64,000 nucleotides of DNA from NCBI RefSeq assembly GCF_900109565.1, contig NZ_FNZZ01000001.1:62001-126000 (forward strand), given 5' to 3'. Below the pieces are notes generated by a model. That model did not search any database. It was not told where the DNA came from and saw only the letters and a program-made list of their open reading frames with translations. Below, one piece after another: positions 1 through 11,719 of this stretch. The first letter of the stretch is position 1; every line of letters starts with the position of its first letter. The translations under genes and the position numbers were made by a program. This DNA comes from Sphingomonas palmae. GTDB lineage: Bacteria > Pseudomonadota > Alphaproteobacteria > Sphingomonadales > Sphingomonadaceae.

Positions 1-414
1 AAGAGGATGATCGACGTCAACATTCACGGCGTCCTGAACGGCATCGCAGCGGTGCTGCCGCGGTTCTTGGCGCAAGGCAGCGGGCACGTCGTCAACGTCG
101 CCTCGGTCGCCGCGCACATGGTGGTGCCGACTGCCGCCGTTTATTGCGGCACCAAACATGCGGTGCGCGCGATCACCGAGGGGTTGCGGCAGGAGCATGA
201 TGAGATCCGCTCGACGCTGATCTCGCCGGGCGTGGTCGCGACCGAGCTGGGGCACGACATCACCGATCCCGACGTCGCATCGGCGCTGACCGGATGGCGC
301 AAGAAGTCGCTGACTCCAGACGCCATCGCGGGAGCCGTCCGCTACGCGCTCGAACAGCCCGAGGGCGTTGACATCAACGAGGTGATCATCCGACCCACGG
401 CCGCGGACATGTGA
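1..414 (+). CDS. Short-chain dehydrogenase/reductase (SDR), C-terminal part
   Basis: The reading frame is open from the window edge, so the N-terminal NAD(P)-binding half lies outside. The visible 137 residues carry the SDR catalytic region: the NVAS motif with the catalytic Ser, then YCGTK, which is the YxxxK pair of active-site Tyr and Lys. After it comes the ISPGVVATEL stretch that follows the active site in classical SDRs. It probably reduces or oxidises a small carbonyl or alcohol with NAD(P)H in the cytoplasm; the substrate cannot be read from sequence. The ATG at position 7 is internal, not the real start. The gene is followed by a long gene-free stretch. Confidence 0.85.
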   Translation, partial: KRMIDVNIHGVLNGIAAVLPRFLAQGSGHVVNVASVAAHMVVPTAAVYCGTKHAVRAITEGLRQEHDEIRSTLISPGVVATELGHDITDPDVASALTGWRKKSLTPDAIAGAVRYALEQPEGVDINEVIIRPTAADM

Positions 415-1017
415 GCGCTTGGGCGTGCTGGTGCTGTAGCCGACGCGCCCAAACCCTTAGTTCTTTCCGATGAACGAGCGGCAGCTATGAGGCACCTAGA
501 AGAGAGGCTGATTTGACGGCTTCTGGGTCGTCGCGGCTGGCCGATTGCGCATAATGCGGTGAACGAGGTGTCCGGCAGCAGCGCGCTAAACGCGGAACGG
601 CCGCTTGCGCGGCAAGGCTGGTCGAAACCGATCGATGGGATACCTAGGGACGACGTCCTGCGATCCATCGCGCCGATAACCTCTTGGACCGCTAGCTCAC
701 AGATGCGGTGTTCGAGCGGAACGTGATGGAGCTGGAAAGACTATCATGGCGGTGGGCGGCCCACTGCCTACCAATTGACCCAAGGTCGTGAGGCAGAGCC
801 GAGATACTTACACGATGCGTTGAAGAGCACCTAAGCTAATGTTAGCGGGTGTGTCTTCAACTTCTGAAGAAAGACGCTTGCTTTTCAAGCAGCTTGCATA
901 GCCGCTCGTGTTAAAAGTGAGCCTGACTAGACATAAAGAAGTGTCCTGAGACCCGCTGATCGCGACGCGCGGTAAGCGGCTCCAACGCTCATAAGTTTAT
1001 GTAAACAAACGATAAAA
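415..1017. other. Gene-free stretch of about 600 bases beside tRNA-Lys
   Basis: No convincing reading frame is present. A minus-strand frame (342-668) runs into the SDR gene and resembles nothing known. The right half is visibly richer in A and T than its surroundings and holds small inverted repeats: CTTCA/TGAAG at 855-869, GCTTG/CAAGC near 876-890, and CATAA/TTATG at 990-1001. The 11-base string GACCCGCTGAT at 950-960 recurs inside the tRNA gene at 1046-1056. The stretch abuts the 3' end of the tRNA, a usual integration point, so it may be eroded accessory DNA. That is inference. Confidence 0.5.
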
Positions 1018-1093
<76 letters not shown>

Positions 1094-1214
1094 ATGACCG
1101 GTTTAAAGAAGCGGCTTGGTGTGTCGCTTCCGATCGGGAAGCGCGCCTCTACATCGGCTGTTCCGATCTGCAAACCCCCTTTTTGCGAGAGCGGCTAATT
1201 TTCTTGCGCAAGGC

Positions 1215-2321
1215 TTACCAGCTGGTCGTGTGGCGGTTGGTGCGGTCGATGCCCATCAGGATGCCGAGCGAGATCAACACCGTCATCTGCGCGGAGCCGC
1301 CGAAGCTGACGAGCGGCAGCGGGATGCCGACGACGGGGGCAAGTCCCATTACCATCATCAGGTTGATCGCGACGTAGAAGAAGATGGTGGTCGAGAGGCC
1401 CGCCGCGATCAGCTTGGCAAACCGGCTTTCCGCGCGGACGCCGACGTTGATGCCCCAGCGGATTACCAGCAGGAACGCGGCGATGACGAACACGCCGCCG
1501 ATCAGGCCCCATTCCTCCGCCATCGTCGCGAAGACGAAGTCGGTATGTCCCTCCGGCAAATAGTCGAGGTGGCTCTGCGTGCCGTTCAGAAACCCCTTGC
1601 CGAAGATGCCGCCCGATCCGATCGCGATCTTCGACTGGCTGATGTGGTAACCGGTGCCGAGCGGGTCGCTTTCCGGGTCCATGAAGATCAGCACGCGGTT
1701 GCGCTGGTAGTCGTGCAGCGCGAACATGAAGGCGAGCGGGGCCGCGACCGCGAGCGCGGCGGCACCCCCGAGGAACAGCCGCAACGGGACACCCGCCAGG
1801 AACATGACGGTCACGCCGCCCGCGCAGATCATCAGCGCGGTGCCGAGGTCGGGCTGGAGCATCACTAGCGCGGCGGGCACGCCGATCAGCACCGCGACCG
1901 GCCAGATCGCGACGAACTTGCGCGTCTCCGCAGCCGGCAGCATTTCGTAGAAGCGTGCGGCGGCGAGGACGATGCCGATCTTCATCAACTCGGACGGTTG
2001 CAGGCGAATGAAGCCCAGGTCGAGCCAGCGCTGGCTGCCGCCGCGTACCGCGCCGAGCAGCTCGACCAGCAGCAGCGCGACTACCAGCGCGCCGTAAGCG
2101 GGAAAGGCGAGGTTGCGCCACCACGACAGCGGCACGCGCGACAGCACCAGCGCTCCGCCCAGAAAGACGAAGAAGCGCACGCCCTGCGGCAGCGCCCAGG
2201 GGCGCAGGCTGCCGTTCGCGGCGGAATAGAGCACGACCAGCCCGAAGCAGCCGATCGCGAGCACGAGCAGCAGCGTCCGCCACGGCAGGATGGCGAGCGG
2301 CGAGGGGATGATCGACCTCAT
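1215..2321 (-). CDS. rodA: Peptidoglycan polymerase RodA (SEDS family)
   Basis: RodA polymerises lipid II glycan strands during side-wall growth, working with PBP2 and guided by MreB. The 368-residue product is a multi-pass membrane protein of normal RodA length, with about ten hydrophobic segments. The SEDS signature is clear in the C-terminal half: PLGTGYHISQSKIAIGSGG, then PEGHTDFVFATMAEEWG, whose Asp matches the essential Asp of RodA (known from the family). The start codon overlaps the mrdA stop by 4 bases, so the two partner enzymes are translationally coupled. It is the last gene of the mreBCD-mrdA-rodA operon. Confidence 0.96.
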   Translation of the reverse strand: MRSIIPSPLAILPWRTLLLVLAIGCFGLVVLYSAANGSLRPWALPQGVRFFVFLGGALVLSRVPLSWWRNLAFPAYGALVVALLLVELLGAVRGGSQRWLDLGFIRLQPSELMKIGIVLAAARFYEMLPAAETRKFVAIWPVAVLIGVPAALVMLQPDLGTALMICAGGVTVMFLAGVPLRLFLGGAAALAVAAPLAFMFALHDYQRNRVLIFMDPESDPLGTGYHISQSKIAIGSGGIFGKGFLNGTQSHLDYLPEGHTDFVFATMAEEWGLIGGVFVIAAFLLVIRWGINVGVRAESRFAKLIAAGLSTTIFFYVAINLMMVMGLAPVVGIPLPLVSFGGSAQMTVLISLGILMGIDRTNRHTTSW

Positions 2322-4462
2322 CGCGGCGGCTGCGCCGTGGTCGACGTTACAGCTGGTGGATCGATGCGCGAGGCGTCGGTGTCGGGTTCGGGCGAGCCGG
2401 TCTGCGCGGGGCCGGCGCCGTTTGCGATATCGCGCTCGACCGCGGCCTGGCTCTCGTTCTGGATGTCGGTCGCGGCCTCCACCGCGCGCGCCTCGGTCGG
2501 GGCGGGTGCGTCGGTCTCGGTTGCGGCGGCCTGCGCGGGCGGGGTGGTATGCGCGGCACGGTAGGCGGCCTCTTGCGCGGCCATGCGCGTGCGGATGTCG
2601 CCGCCCCAGGTCGGCTCCACCTCGGCGAGCGACTTCATCGCGCGCTCGCGATCGAACATATAGGTCATGATGTCGCGCCCGATCAGCGGCGCGTCGAGGT
2701 TGCGCACCGTGTGCCCGTTATGCTCGAGCACCACCGCGGCGGCGTAGCGCGGGTTGTCATAGGGCGCGAAGCAGACGAGCAGCGCGTGATCGCGCAGCTT
2801 GAACGGCAACTGCCCGTTCTTGAGCACGCCCGAGCGACGCTCGGCCATCGTGATGCGCCTGACCTGCGCGGTGCCGGTCTTCGCTGCCAGTCCGACGCCC
2901 GGCACCTGCATCCGCGCGGCGCCACCCGTGCCGCCCAGATTGACGACGCCGTTCATCGCCTCGCGAATGATGCGGAAATGATCGGGATCGATCGCGAGCG
3001 GCTGTGCCGCGGGCTTGAACGGATCGCGCAGGATCGTCGGCACCAGCGCCTTGCCCGACGCCATCCGTGCCGCCATCACCGCGAGCTGCAGCGGATTGGC
3101 GAGCACGTAGCCTTGTCCGATCGACGCGTTGACCGAATCGGCCGCTGTCCAGGCCTTGTTGTACTTGTGCTGTTTCCACGCGCTGTCGGGCACGGTGCCG
3201 TAGCGCTGCGTGGCGAAGGGCAGGTCGAACTTCTGCCCCAGCCCCAGCGCGCGCGCGACCGGCGCGATCTTGTCGTAGCCGACGCGGCGGACCATCTCGT
3301 AGAAGTAGATGTCGCAGCTCTGCATGATCGCGTTTTTCAGATCGAGCGGACCGTGGCCACCGCGCTTGTGGCAGTGGAACACGCTGGTGCCGAGCCGCAT
3401 CGCGCCCGAGCAGAACACGCGTTCGTTGGGGTTCACGCCCGCGGCCATCAGCGCGAGCCCGTTCATCGGCTTGACGGTCGAACCCGGCGGATAGAGCCCC
3501 TGCGTCACCTTGTTCATCAACGGAACGTGGTCGTCCTTCGACAGCATGTCCCATTCGAGATGGCTGATGCCTTCGGAGAAGCTGTTGGGATCGTAGGCGG
3601 GCATCGACACCATCGCCAGCATCTCACCCGAGAGACAGTCGAAGACGACGCACGAGCCCGAGTTGGTGCCCAGACGCCTGGCGGCATATTCCTGCAACCC
3701 CGCGTCGATCGTCAGCCGCACGGTGCGGCCGGGCTCATCCTTGCGCGTGGCGAGTTCCTGCACCAGCTTGCCGCGCGCGGTGACCTCGACCCGCTTCGCG
3801 CCCGCCTTGCCGCGCAGCAGCGGCTCCAGCGTCTTCTCCAGCCCGTCCTTGCCGAGCTTGAAGCCGGGGGTGACGAGCAGGGGATCGCGCGTCGCGCGAT
3901 ATTGCTCGGCGGTCGGCGCGCCGACGTAGCCGGTCAAGTGCGCGACCGCGGCGCCCGCGGGATAGTTGCGCGCGAAGCCGCGCGTCGGCGCGACGCCCGG
4001 CATCTCGGGCTGGCGGACGTAGACCGCGGCGAAGCGTTCCCAGTCGATGTTCTCGGCCACGGGCACCGGCTGGAACCCGGCCGCTTTCTTCAGGTCCGCC
4101 TCGATCCGCAGCATGTCCTCGTCGGTGAGCGCGAGCAGCTTGCGTAGCGCGGCCAGCGTCGCGTCCTTGTCGACGATGCGGTCGGGGATCAGGTCGACGC
4201 GAAAGTCGGTGCGGTTGTTGGCGATCGGCTGTCCGTGCCGGTCGACGATCCAGCCGCGGCGCGGCGGAATCATCGTGTTGTTGACGCGATTGCTCTCCGA
4301 CAGAAGATTGTAGCGCTCGTTCTCCGCCACCGACAGCCACGCCATGCGCCCGACGAGCACCGCGCCGACGCCGAGCTGCCCCGCGCCCAGCAGCCACGCG
4401 CGGCGCGAGAAGCTGAACGCCTGCATCGATTCGGTCAGGACGCGCGGCCCGCGAAAGCTCAT
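2318..4462 (-). CDS. mrdA: Penicillin-binding protein 2, elongation transpeptidase
   Basis: PBP2 cross-links peptidoglycan during cell elongation. The 714-residue protein has a short cytoplasmic start, one N-terminal membrane anchor (about residues 16-36), a PBP dimerisation region beginning near the PPRRGWIVDRHG motif, and a transpeptidase domain. The catalytic triad motifs are visible: STVK with nucleophile Ser328, SCD, and KTGTA with Lys528. Beyond the enzyme fold there is a C-terminal tail of about 90 residues rich in Ala, Pro, Glu and Thr that the E. coli protein lacks. Four-base overlaps join it to mreD upstream and rodA downstream. Confidence 0.96.
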   Translation of the reverse strand: MSFRGPRVLTESMQAFSFSRRAWLLGAGQLGVGAVLVGRMAWLSVAENERYNLLSESNRVNNTMIPPRRGWIVDRHGQPIANNRTDFRVDLIPDRIVDKDATLAALRKLLALTDEDMLRIEADLKKAAGFQPVPVAENIDWERFAAVYVRQPEMPGVAPTRGFARNYPAGAAVAHLTGYVGAPTAEQYRATRDPLLVTPGFKLGKDGLEKTLEPLLRGKAGAKRVEVTARGKLVQELATRKDEPGRTVRLTIDAGLQEYAARRLGTNSGSCVVFDCLSGEMLAMVSMPAYDPNSFSEGISHLEWDMLSKDDHVPLMNKVTQGLYPPGSTVKPMNGLALMAAGVNPNERVFCSGAMRLGTSVFHCHKRGGHGPLDLKNAIMQSCDIYFYEMVRRVGYDKIAPVARALGLGQKFDLPFATQRYGTVPDSAWKQHKYNKAWTAADSVNASIGQGYVLANPLQLAVMAARMASGKALVPTILRDPFKPAAQPLAIDPDHFRIIREAMNGVVNLGGTGGAARMQVPGVGLAAKTGTAQVRRITMAERRSGVLKNGQLPFKLRDHALLVCFAPYDNPRYAAAVVLEHNGHTVRNLDAPLIGRDIMTYMFDRERAMKSLAEVEPTWGGDIRTRMAAQEAAYRAAHTTPPAQAAATETDAPAPTEARAVEAATDIQNESQAAVERDIANGAGPAQTGSPEPDTDASRIDPPAVTSTTAQPPR

Positions 4463-4965
4463 CGCGCGCGCCTCGCATCGACGCGCCCGATCAGGAAGGC
4501 GACCGCGGGGAAGATCAGCACCGACAGCATGATCTGAAAACCGAGCGCGACCTCAACGTGTGCGGAGAGCGGCGTCGCCACCAGCCGCCCGCCGATCAGG
4601 CAGAGCGCGATCGCGGCAGCGGCGATCGCCCAATTCTGCCAGAAATCGCGCAGGCCCGATCGCGCCTCCATCGCGCCGACGAGGAAGTAGGCGAGCGTCC
4701 ACAGCAGCATTGCGCTGCCGATCGGTTGCCCTGACACGATATCATCGAACAGGCCGAGCGCGGCGGGCGCCCATAGCCGGATCGCGAACGGCGCGAGCAG
4801 CCGCCACGAAAGCAGGACGAGCAGCCCGAACGGCGGCAGCAGCGACAGGGTCGCGCCGACCGGCACGATCGTCAGCAGCGACCCCGCCATGACGGTCGTC
4901 CACGGCAGCAGGCGCGCGCTGCCGAGTGGAAGCGGCTCGCGAAATAATGGCTCGGCGGCGGGCAT
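4459..4965 (-). CDS. mreD: Rod shape-determining membrane protein MreD
   Basis: The product is a 168-residue hydrophobic protein with five to six predicted membrane segments. It fits MreD in size, in its position between mreC and mrdA, and in the short conserved stretch around GLFDDIVSGQPIG. MreD links MreC and the RodA-PBP2 complex in the inner membrane. Sequence conservation in this family is weak, so the call leans partly on gene order. It overlaps mreC by one base and mrdA by four. Confidence 0.93.
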   Translation of the reverse strand: MPAAEPLFREPLPLGSARLLPWTTVMAGSLLTIVPVGATLSLLPPFGLLVLLSWRLLAPFAIRLWAPAALGLFDDIVSGQPIGSAMLLWTLAYFLVGAMEARSGLRDFWQNWAIAAAAIALCLIGGRLVATPLSAHVEVALGFQIMLSVLIFPAVAFLIGRVDARRAR

Positions 4966-5882
4966 CAGGGGGCAGGTGGGGTGGCGGTCGCGGATGGCAA
5001 TGGTGCGGCCCCAGGCACCGCGGCGCGGGCCGGCAGCAGCGGCGGCGAATAGATATGGCGCACCGACACGATGTCGAGCGAGTCGGGACGCGCGAACGGC
5101 TTGGCAGGCGCAGTCTCGGGACCGCCGCGCAACGCACGCGCGACCAGCATGCCGGGGCCGAAGATCCCGCCGCTGCCCGACGTGACGAAGAGGTCACCCG
5201 CCTTGAAGTGCGCGTCGTCGGTGTCGATCACGCGGATGTCGACCAGCCCGTCGCCGCGCCCGGCGGCGAGTGCGGGCAGACCGTCGCGCAGGCGTCGGAC
5301 GGGCACGATGCTCTGCGGATCGGTCAACAGCAGCACGCGCGCGGTGTTGGGTCCGGTTTCCAGCACGCGACCGACGAGGCCCTCCGGCCCCAGCACCGGC
5401 TGACCTTCGCGCACGCCTTGCCAACTACCGGCGTTGAGCAGGCCGTAGCGCCGCGTGCTCGTCGCGCTGCTGCTGACAATCCGCGCAGTAACGACGACCG
5501 CCGGATCGAGGTCGCGGACGGCCAGCAGTCGACGCAGTCGGGCGTTCTCCAGCTGCGCCAGATGCCCGGCGACCAGCGCCGGCCGCGCGCGTGCCGCCTG
5601 CGCGGTCAGTTCGGCGTTCTTGCCGTGAACGTCCCACCACGACGCGATCGCGTCGGGGATGCCGGACACGCTGTCGACGACGACCGCTACCGCGCTCGAC
5701 ACCGGCGCCGTCACCTCAGCCACCGCGGCGCGCGCAACGGAGAAGCCGGTCGGGTTCAGCAGCGACAGCGCGAGCAGCACCGCACCCACAACCCCGCCGG
5801 CAATGGCGAGGATGTAGCCGAAGAACACACCATATTGCGCCCGTCGCGAGAAACCCGGGCGCCGATCCCGCGGCGGCGCCAT
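4965..5882 (-). CDS. mreC: Rod shape-determining protein MreC
   Basis: MreC is a single-pass periplasmic scaffold that activates PBP2-RodA. The 305-residue product has a basic cytoplasmic start (RRDRRPGFSRR), one membrane helix at about residues 16-40, a helical stretch, and a beta-rich periplasmic domain containing LNAGSWQGVREGQPV and GLVGRVLE, typical of MreC. The C-terminal tail of about 40 residues is rich in Pro and Ala. The gene lies 16 bases after mreB and overlaps mreD by one base. Confidence 0.95.
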   Translation of the reverse strand: MAPPRDRRPGFSRRAQYGVFFGYILAIAGGVVGAVLLALSLLNPTGFSVARAAVAEVTAPVSSAVAVVVDSVSGIPDAIASWWDVHGKNAELTAQAARARPALVAGHLAQLENARLRRLLAVRDLDPAVVVTARIVSSSATSTRRYGLLNAGSWQGVREGQPVLGPEGLVGRVLETGPNTARVLLLTDPQSIVPVRRLRDGLPALAAGRGDGLVDIRVIDTDDAHFKAGDLFVTSGSGGIFGPGMLVARALRGGPETAPAKPFARPDSLDIVSVRHIYSPPLLPARAAVPGAAPLPSATATPPAP

Positions 5883-5898
5883 GTCGATGCGGGTCCGA

Positions 5899-8844
<2,946 letters not shown>

Positions 8845-8887
8845 CCGCCCGAAATCAGGACGGCATATGGTGCATTCTGCCTATGGC

Positions 8888-8901
8888 GTAACATAAATTA
8901 C
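8888..8901. promoter_or_regulatory. Possible operator dyad before MarR gene
   Basis: The A/T-rich string GTAACATAAATTAC has GTAA/TTAC half-sites. It stands out in the GC-rich 76-base gap between mutL and the MarR gene, about 20 bases before the start codon. MarR proteins often repress themselves by binding short A/T-rich dyads, so this may be an autoregulatory site. The evidence is only symmetry and position. Confidence 0.25.
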
Positions 8902-8920
8902 TACGGCATCACTCCCATCC

Positions 8921-9412
8921 ATGAGCGATATCGTGATGCCGCCCCGCGACCAGATCCTGCGCGAAGAGACGATTCGCGGGGGCATGGACCTGCTGTTCTT
9001 CAGCAACACGCGCCACCTGCGCCACGCCGACGAGACGCTGGCGGCGCTCGGGCTCGGGCGCGCGCATCATCGGATCATGTATTTCGTCGCGCGCCAGCCG
9101 GGGATCAACGTCACCGCGCTGCTCGCGATCCTCGGCATCACCAAGCAATCGTTCGGCCGCGTCGCCAAGCAGCTGATCACCAAGGGGCTGATGGAGCAGC
9201 ACGCCGGCGCGCGCGACCGGCGGCAGCGGCTGATGATGCTGACGCCGGAGGGCGCCAAGCTGGAAAAGGCGATCTTCGACGAGCTGCACGACAATGTCGC
9301 ACGGGCTTATACCGCCGCGGGTCCGGACGCGGTCACCGGCGCGTGGATCGTGATGCAGCATCTCATGGGGGAAGAAGCGCGCGTGCAGTTCCGCGCGGTG
9401 CAGGGCCTCTAA
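8921..9412 (+). CDS. MarR-family winged-helix transcriptional regulator
   Basis: The 163-residue protein has a MarR fold: an N-terminal dimerisation helix, then the helix-turn-helix GINVTALLAILGITKQSFGRVAKQLITKG (split here by its helices), followed by the wing GARDRRQRLMMLTPEG, which is the diagnostic DxRxxxxxLT motif. The C-terminal helices complete the dimer. It sits downstream of mutL on the same strand, but 76 bases away and with a possible own operator. The effector and targets are unknown. No strong ribosome binding site precedes the ATG, so a slightly later start is possible. Confidence 0.88.
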   Translation: MSDIVMPPRDQILREETIRGGMDLLFFSNTRHLRHADETLAALGLGRAHHRIMYFVARQPGINVTALLAILGITKQSFGRVAKQLITKGLMEQHAGARDRRQRLMMLTPEGAKLEKAIFDELHDNVARAYTAAGPDAVTGAWIVMQHLMGEEARVQFRAVQGL

Positions 9413-9568
9413 CGCGATAACGCAGCGCTTCGAACAAGGGTACGCAGCTCGGGCAGCACATTAGCGTCCGGACTGCGTCATCTCGGGACGACGCGTCTGT
9501 TAATCTTTGGGAAACCCTAAATCGCCTCGTGCATTCTATCGCGCGACACGTTGTTGCAGGGTAAAGTC

Positions 9569-9646
9569 ATGAAGCAGTTCTTCCCCGTCATGATGGCGCT
9601 GATCCCGTTCTCGGCCGTGGTCACCGCGGTTCTGATGAACCCGTAA
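9569..9646 (+). CDS. Possible 25-residue hydrophobic peptide
   Basis: A short frame begins MKQFFPVMMALIPFSAVV and ends in MNP before a TAA. It has a Lys at position 2 and one hydrophobic segment long enough to enter a membrane. A weak purine run (AGGG) lies a few bases before the ATG, and a strong intrinsic terminator lies about 25 bases after the stop. The gap between the MarR gene and rplI is otherwise empty. It could be a real small membrane protein or chance. No homologue is recognised. Confidence 0.35.
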   Translation: MKQFFPVMMALIPFSAVVTAVLMNP

Positions 9647-9670
9647 CGGCGCGCTTCACTACGAAACGAA

Positions 9671-9703
9671 AAAGGCCGCCCGGTTGCCCGAGCGGCCTTT
9701 TTT
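9671..9703. terminator. Two-way intrinsic terminator
   Basis: AAAGGCCGC (9671-9679) pairs perfectly with GCGGCCTTT (9692-9700), with a smaller inner CGG/CCG stem. It is followed by a run of six T on the plus strand and by TTTTTC on the minus strand. It can end plus-strand transcripts from the MarR/small-ORF side and minus-strand transcripts of the rpsF-rpsR-rplI operon, which stops at 9725. Confidence 0.9.
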
Positions 9704-9724
9704 GTTGCCGAAGCGGCGAGGGTA

Positions 9725-10318
9725 TCAGCCCTGCGCCTGCTCCTGCTGGACCTCGGCAGTCGCGCCGGGCTCCGCGTTCGGGTCGTACGCCTCGACGAAG
9801 CCGCCCTGGTCGCGACCTTCCTCGAAGACCTGCTGCATGACGTCGACGCCCGATGCCTGCATCTCGGCCTCTTCGGGCGAGCGCGCGACATTGACCTTGA
9901 CGTTCACCACGACCTCGGGGTGCAGCTGCACCTTGACGTCGTACAGGCCGATCGCCTTGATCGGACGATCGAGCACGACTTGGCTCTTGGAAACCTTGTA
10001 GCCCTCGGCGACCAGCGCCTCGACCAGATCGCGCACCGCGACCGAGCCGTAGAGCTGACCGGTGTTCGACGACTGGCGGATCAGCGTGACCTGCGCGTCC
10101 TTGAACGAACCGGCTTCCTTCTCGGCGTCGCCGCGGCGTGCCGCGTTGTCGGCCTCGATGCGGGCGCGGTTGGCCTCGAACACCTTGCGGTTCGCTTCGT
10201 TGGCGCGCAGCGCCTTCTTGCGCGGGAGCAGGAAGTTGCGGGCGAACCCGTCCTTCACCTTCACCACGTCGCCGATGGCGCCGAGCTTCTCGACGCGCTC
10301 GAGCAGAATGACGTCCAT
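9725..10318 (-). CDS. rplI: 50S ribosomal protein L9
   Basis: L9 binds 23S rRNA near the L1 stalk and helps keep frame during translation. The 197-residue protein begins with the canonical MDVILLERVEKLGAIGDVV and GFARNFLLPRKKAL, then the long connecting helix, then the C-terminal domain with VVVNVKVNVARS. It is longer than E. coli L9 (about 149 residues) because of an acidic, Gln/Ala/Pro-containing C-terminal tail, a feature common in alphaproteobacteria. It is the last gene of the operon, 12 bases after rpsR. Confidence 0.97.
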   Translation of the reverse strand: MDVILLERVEKLGAIGDVVKVKDGFARNFLLPRKKALRANEANRKVFEANRARIEADNAARRGDAEKEAGSFKDAQVTLIRQSSNTGQLYGSVAVRDLVEALVAEGYKVSKSQVVLDRPIKAIGLYDVKVQLHPEVVVNVKVNVARSPEEAEMQASGVDVMQQVFEEGRDQGGFVEAYDPNAEPGATAEVQQEQAQG

Positions 10319-10330
10319 GTCTGCTACTCC

Positions 10331-10555
10331 TTACTTCACGATGTAGGGCAGCAGGCCCAGGTGACGCGAACGCTTGATCGCCTGCGCGAGCTCACGCTGC
10401 TTCTTGGCCGACACGCTGGTGATGCGCGACGGCACGATCTTGCCGCGCTCGGACACGAAGCCCTGGAGCAGACGGACGTCCTTGTAGTCGATCCGGGGCG
10501 CATCCTTGGCGCTGAACGGGCACGACTTGCGACGGCGGAAAAACGGACGGGCCAT
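10331..10555 (-). CDS. rpsR: 30S ribosomal protein S18
   Basis: This is a 74-residue basic protein with the S18 core: [24 protein letters not shown], and [13 protein letters not shown] near the end. S18 pairs with S6 on the platform of the small subunit. The start ATG overlaps the rpsF stop by one base (TAATG), so synthesis of the two partners is coupled. Confidence 0.97.
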   Translation of the reverse strand: MARPFFRRRKSCPFSAKDAPRIDYKDVRLLQGFVSERGKIVPSRITSVSAKKQRELAQAIKRSRHLGLLPYIVK

Positions 10556-10992
10556 TACGCGAACTCCTCCTCACGGCGGGGGCCACGATCGCCGCGGTCG
10601 CCACCACGCTCGCCACGATCACCACGATCGCCGCGCTCACCGCGGTCAGCACGACGCTCACGGTCGCGCTCCTGCTTGCGCATCATGACGGTCGGACCCT
10701 GCTCCAGCTCGTCGACGCGGACGGTCATGTAGCGGATGATGTCTTCGTTGATGCCGGCCTGACGCTCGATCTCGGCGACAGTCTCGCCGGGTGCGTCGAT
10801 CTCGAGCATCACGTAGTGCGCCTTGCGGTTCTTCGCGATGCGGTACGCGAGGCTGCGCAGACCCCAATTCTCGGTCTTCACGACGCGACCACCGTGGTCG
10901 GTCACGATCTTGCTGGCGTTTTCGGCCAGCGTGTCCACCTGCGCCTGTGCCAGATCCTGGCGCGCAAGGAACACGTGCTCGTAGAGAGCCAT
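10555..10992 (-). CDS. rpsF: 30S ribosomal protein S6 with Arg/Gly/Asp repeat tail
   Basis: S6 binds S18 and 16S rRNA. The first ~95 residues match S6: [14 protein letters not shown], then [11 protein letters not shown] and [12 protein letters not shown]. After residue ~105 comes a low-complexity tail of repeated RGE, RGD and GDRG units ending in EEEFA. In DNA this appears as an imperfect tandem repeat at about 10570-10665. Such disordered charged tails on S6 are known in alphaproteobacteria. It is the first gene of the rpsF-rpsR-rplI operon. Confidence 0.96.
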   Translation of the reverse strand: MALYEHVFLARQDLAQAQVDTLAENASKIVTDHGGRVVKTENWGLRSLAYRIAKNRKAHYVMLEIDAPGETVAEIERQAGINEDIIRYMTVRVDELEQGPTVMMRKQERDRERRADRGERGDRGDRGERGGDRGDRGPRREEEFA

Positions 10993-11073
10993 GTGCTACC
11001 TTCTATGTTGGCCGATCGCTGACGGACGCCCCATGCGCACCGCCCCTCCGGCTGTCGTCTTCGAACAAGCGAA

Positions 11074-11100
11074 GGGCGGGACGGATGAACCGTCCCGCCC
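11074..11100 (-). terminator. Strong hairpin, probable terminator of RcnB-like gene
   Basis: GGGCGGGACGG (11074-11084) and CCGTCCCGCCC (11090-11100) form a perfect 11-base stem with a five-base loop. It lies 53 bases past the stop of the minus-strand gene at 11154-11513. Read on that strand the stem is followed by TTCGCTTG, a weak T-rich stretch. It also lies upstream of rpsF, whose leader it could shape. Confidence 0.6.
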
Positions 11101-11153
11101 GAAGCGTCATGCCCTATGCCGGATCACCGCGTCCGGCGCAAGGGTGGTGAGGC

Positions 11154-11513
11154 TCAGCGGTAGATCCGCGTCACCACTGTGCGGACCGTTCCGCCGCGAT
11201 CCGCGACCAGCACCGCGTCACGACCCGAACGCACCCAGCGATAGCCGCGCGGCGGCGCGTAGAGGCCGCGGCCGCGATACTGGCGATAGTCAATCACCCG
11301 GTAATTGGGCGCGTAGCGGCGATCGAAGCGCTGACCGGCGCGCCAGTTGCGTGCATTGTTCTGCCGTGTCGTCACCGTGCGCTGCACGACCGTACCGTTG
11401 CGACGCTCCTTCACCGTGGTGACGGTGCGGGTCTGCGCTTCGGCGGAGGCAGCGACGATCGGCGTCAGCGCAACCGAAGCGGAAATGGCGGAAAGGATGA
11501 TCTTCTTGAACAT
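11154..11513 (-). CDS. RcnB-like small periplasmic protein
   Basis: The 119-residue product starts with a clear signal peptide (MFKKIILSAISASVALTPIVAASAEAQ, cleaved after the Ala-rich end). The mature part is very basic and ends with the RcnB-family pattern: YRQYRGRGLYAPPRGYRWVR followed by DAVLVA. RcnB in E. coli modulates periplasmic nickel/cobalt balance, but most family members in sphingomonads have no tested role. GGGAG about eight bases before the ATG supports the start. It appears to be a single gene. Confidence 0.75.
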   Translation of the reverse strand: MFKKIILSAISASVALTPIVAASAEAQTRTVTTVKERRNGTVVQRTVTTRQNNARNWRAGQRFDRRYAPNYRVIDYRQYRGRGLYAPPRGYRWVRSGRDAVLVADRGGTVRTVVTRIYR

Positions 11514-11719
11514 GATCTTGGCTCCCGTTGATCTGCGGCGGCGTCACCCGCCGTCGAGAGTTAAATTAGGAAGCGCGTGTCGCGTTCCCGTGTCGGTCGC
11601 AGCGCGATTTGGTCGCAAAGTGTCGCGAAAAGGCCTCGTTGCTGAACGAGGCGACAGAAACACGCCGATGCGAAGCGCTTCAACCAAATCGCAAGCGGCG
11701 GTACGCTAGGCTCGCGCGC

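Noticed and set aside
342..668. 108-codon minus-strand frame as a possible gene
   Set aside because: It overlaps the SDR end, has no ribosome binding site and no recognisable pattern.
10570..10665. CRISPR-like or regulatory tandem repeat
   Set aside because: The repeat follows codon units of the rpsF tail and has no spacer structure.
11563..11588. EcfG promoter before the RcnB-like gene
   Set aside because: GGAAC is present on the minus strand, but the second element 17 bases later is ATTT instead of CGTT.
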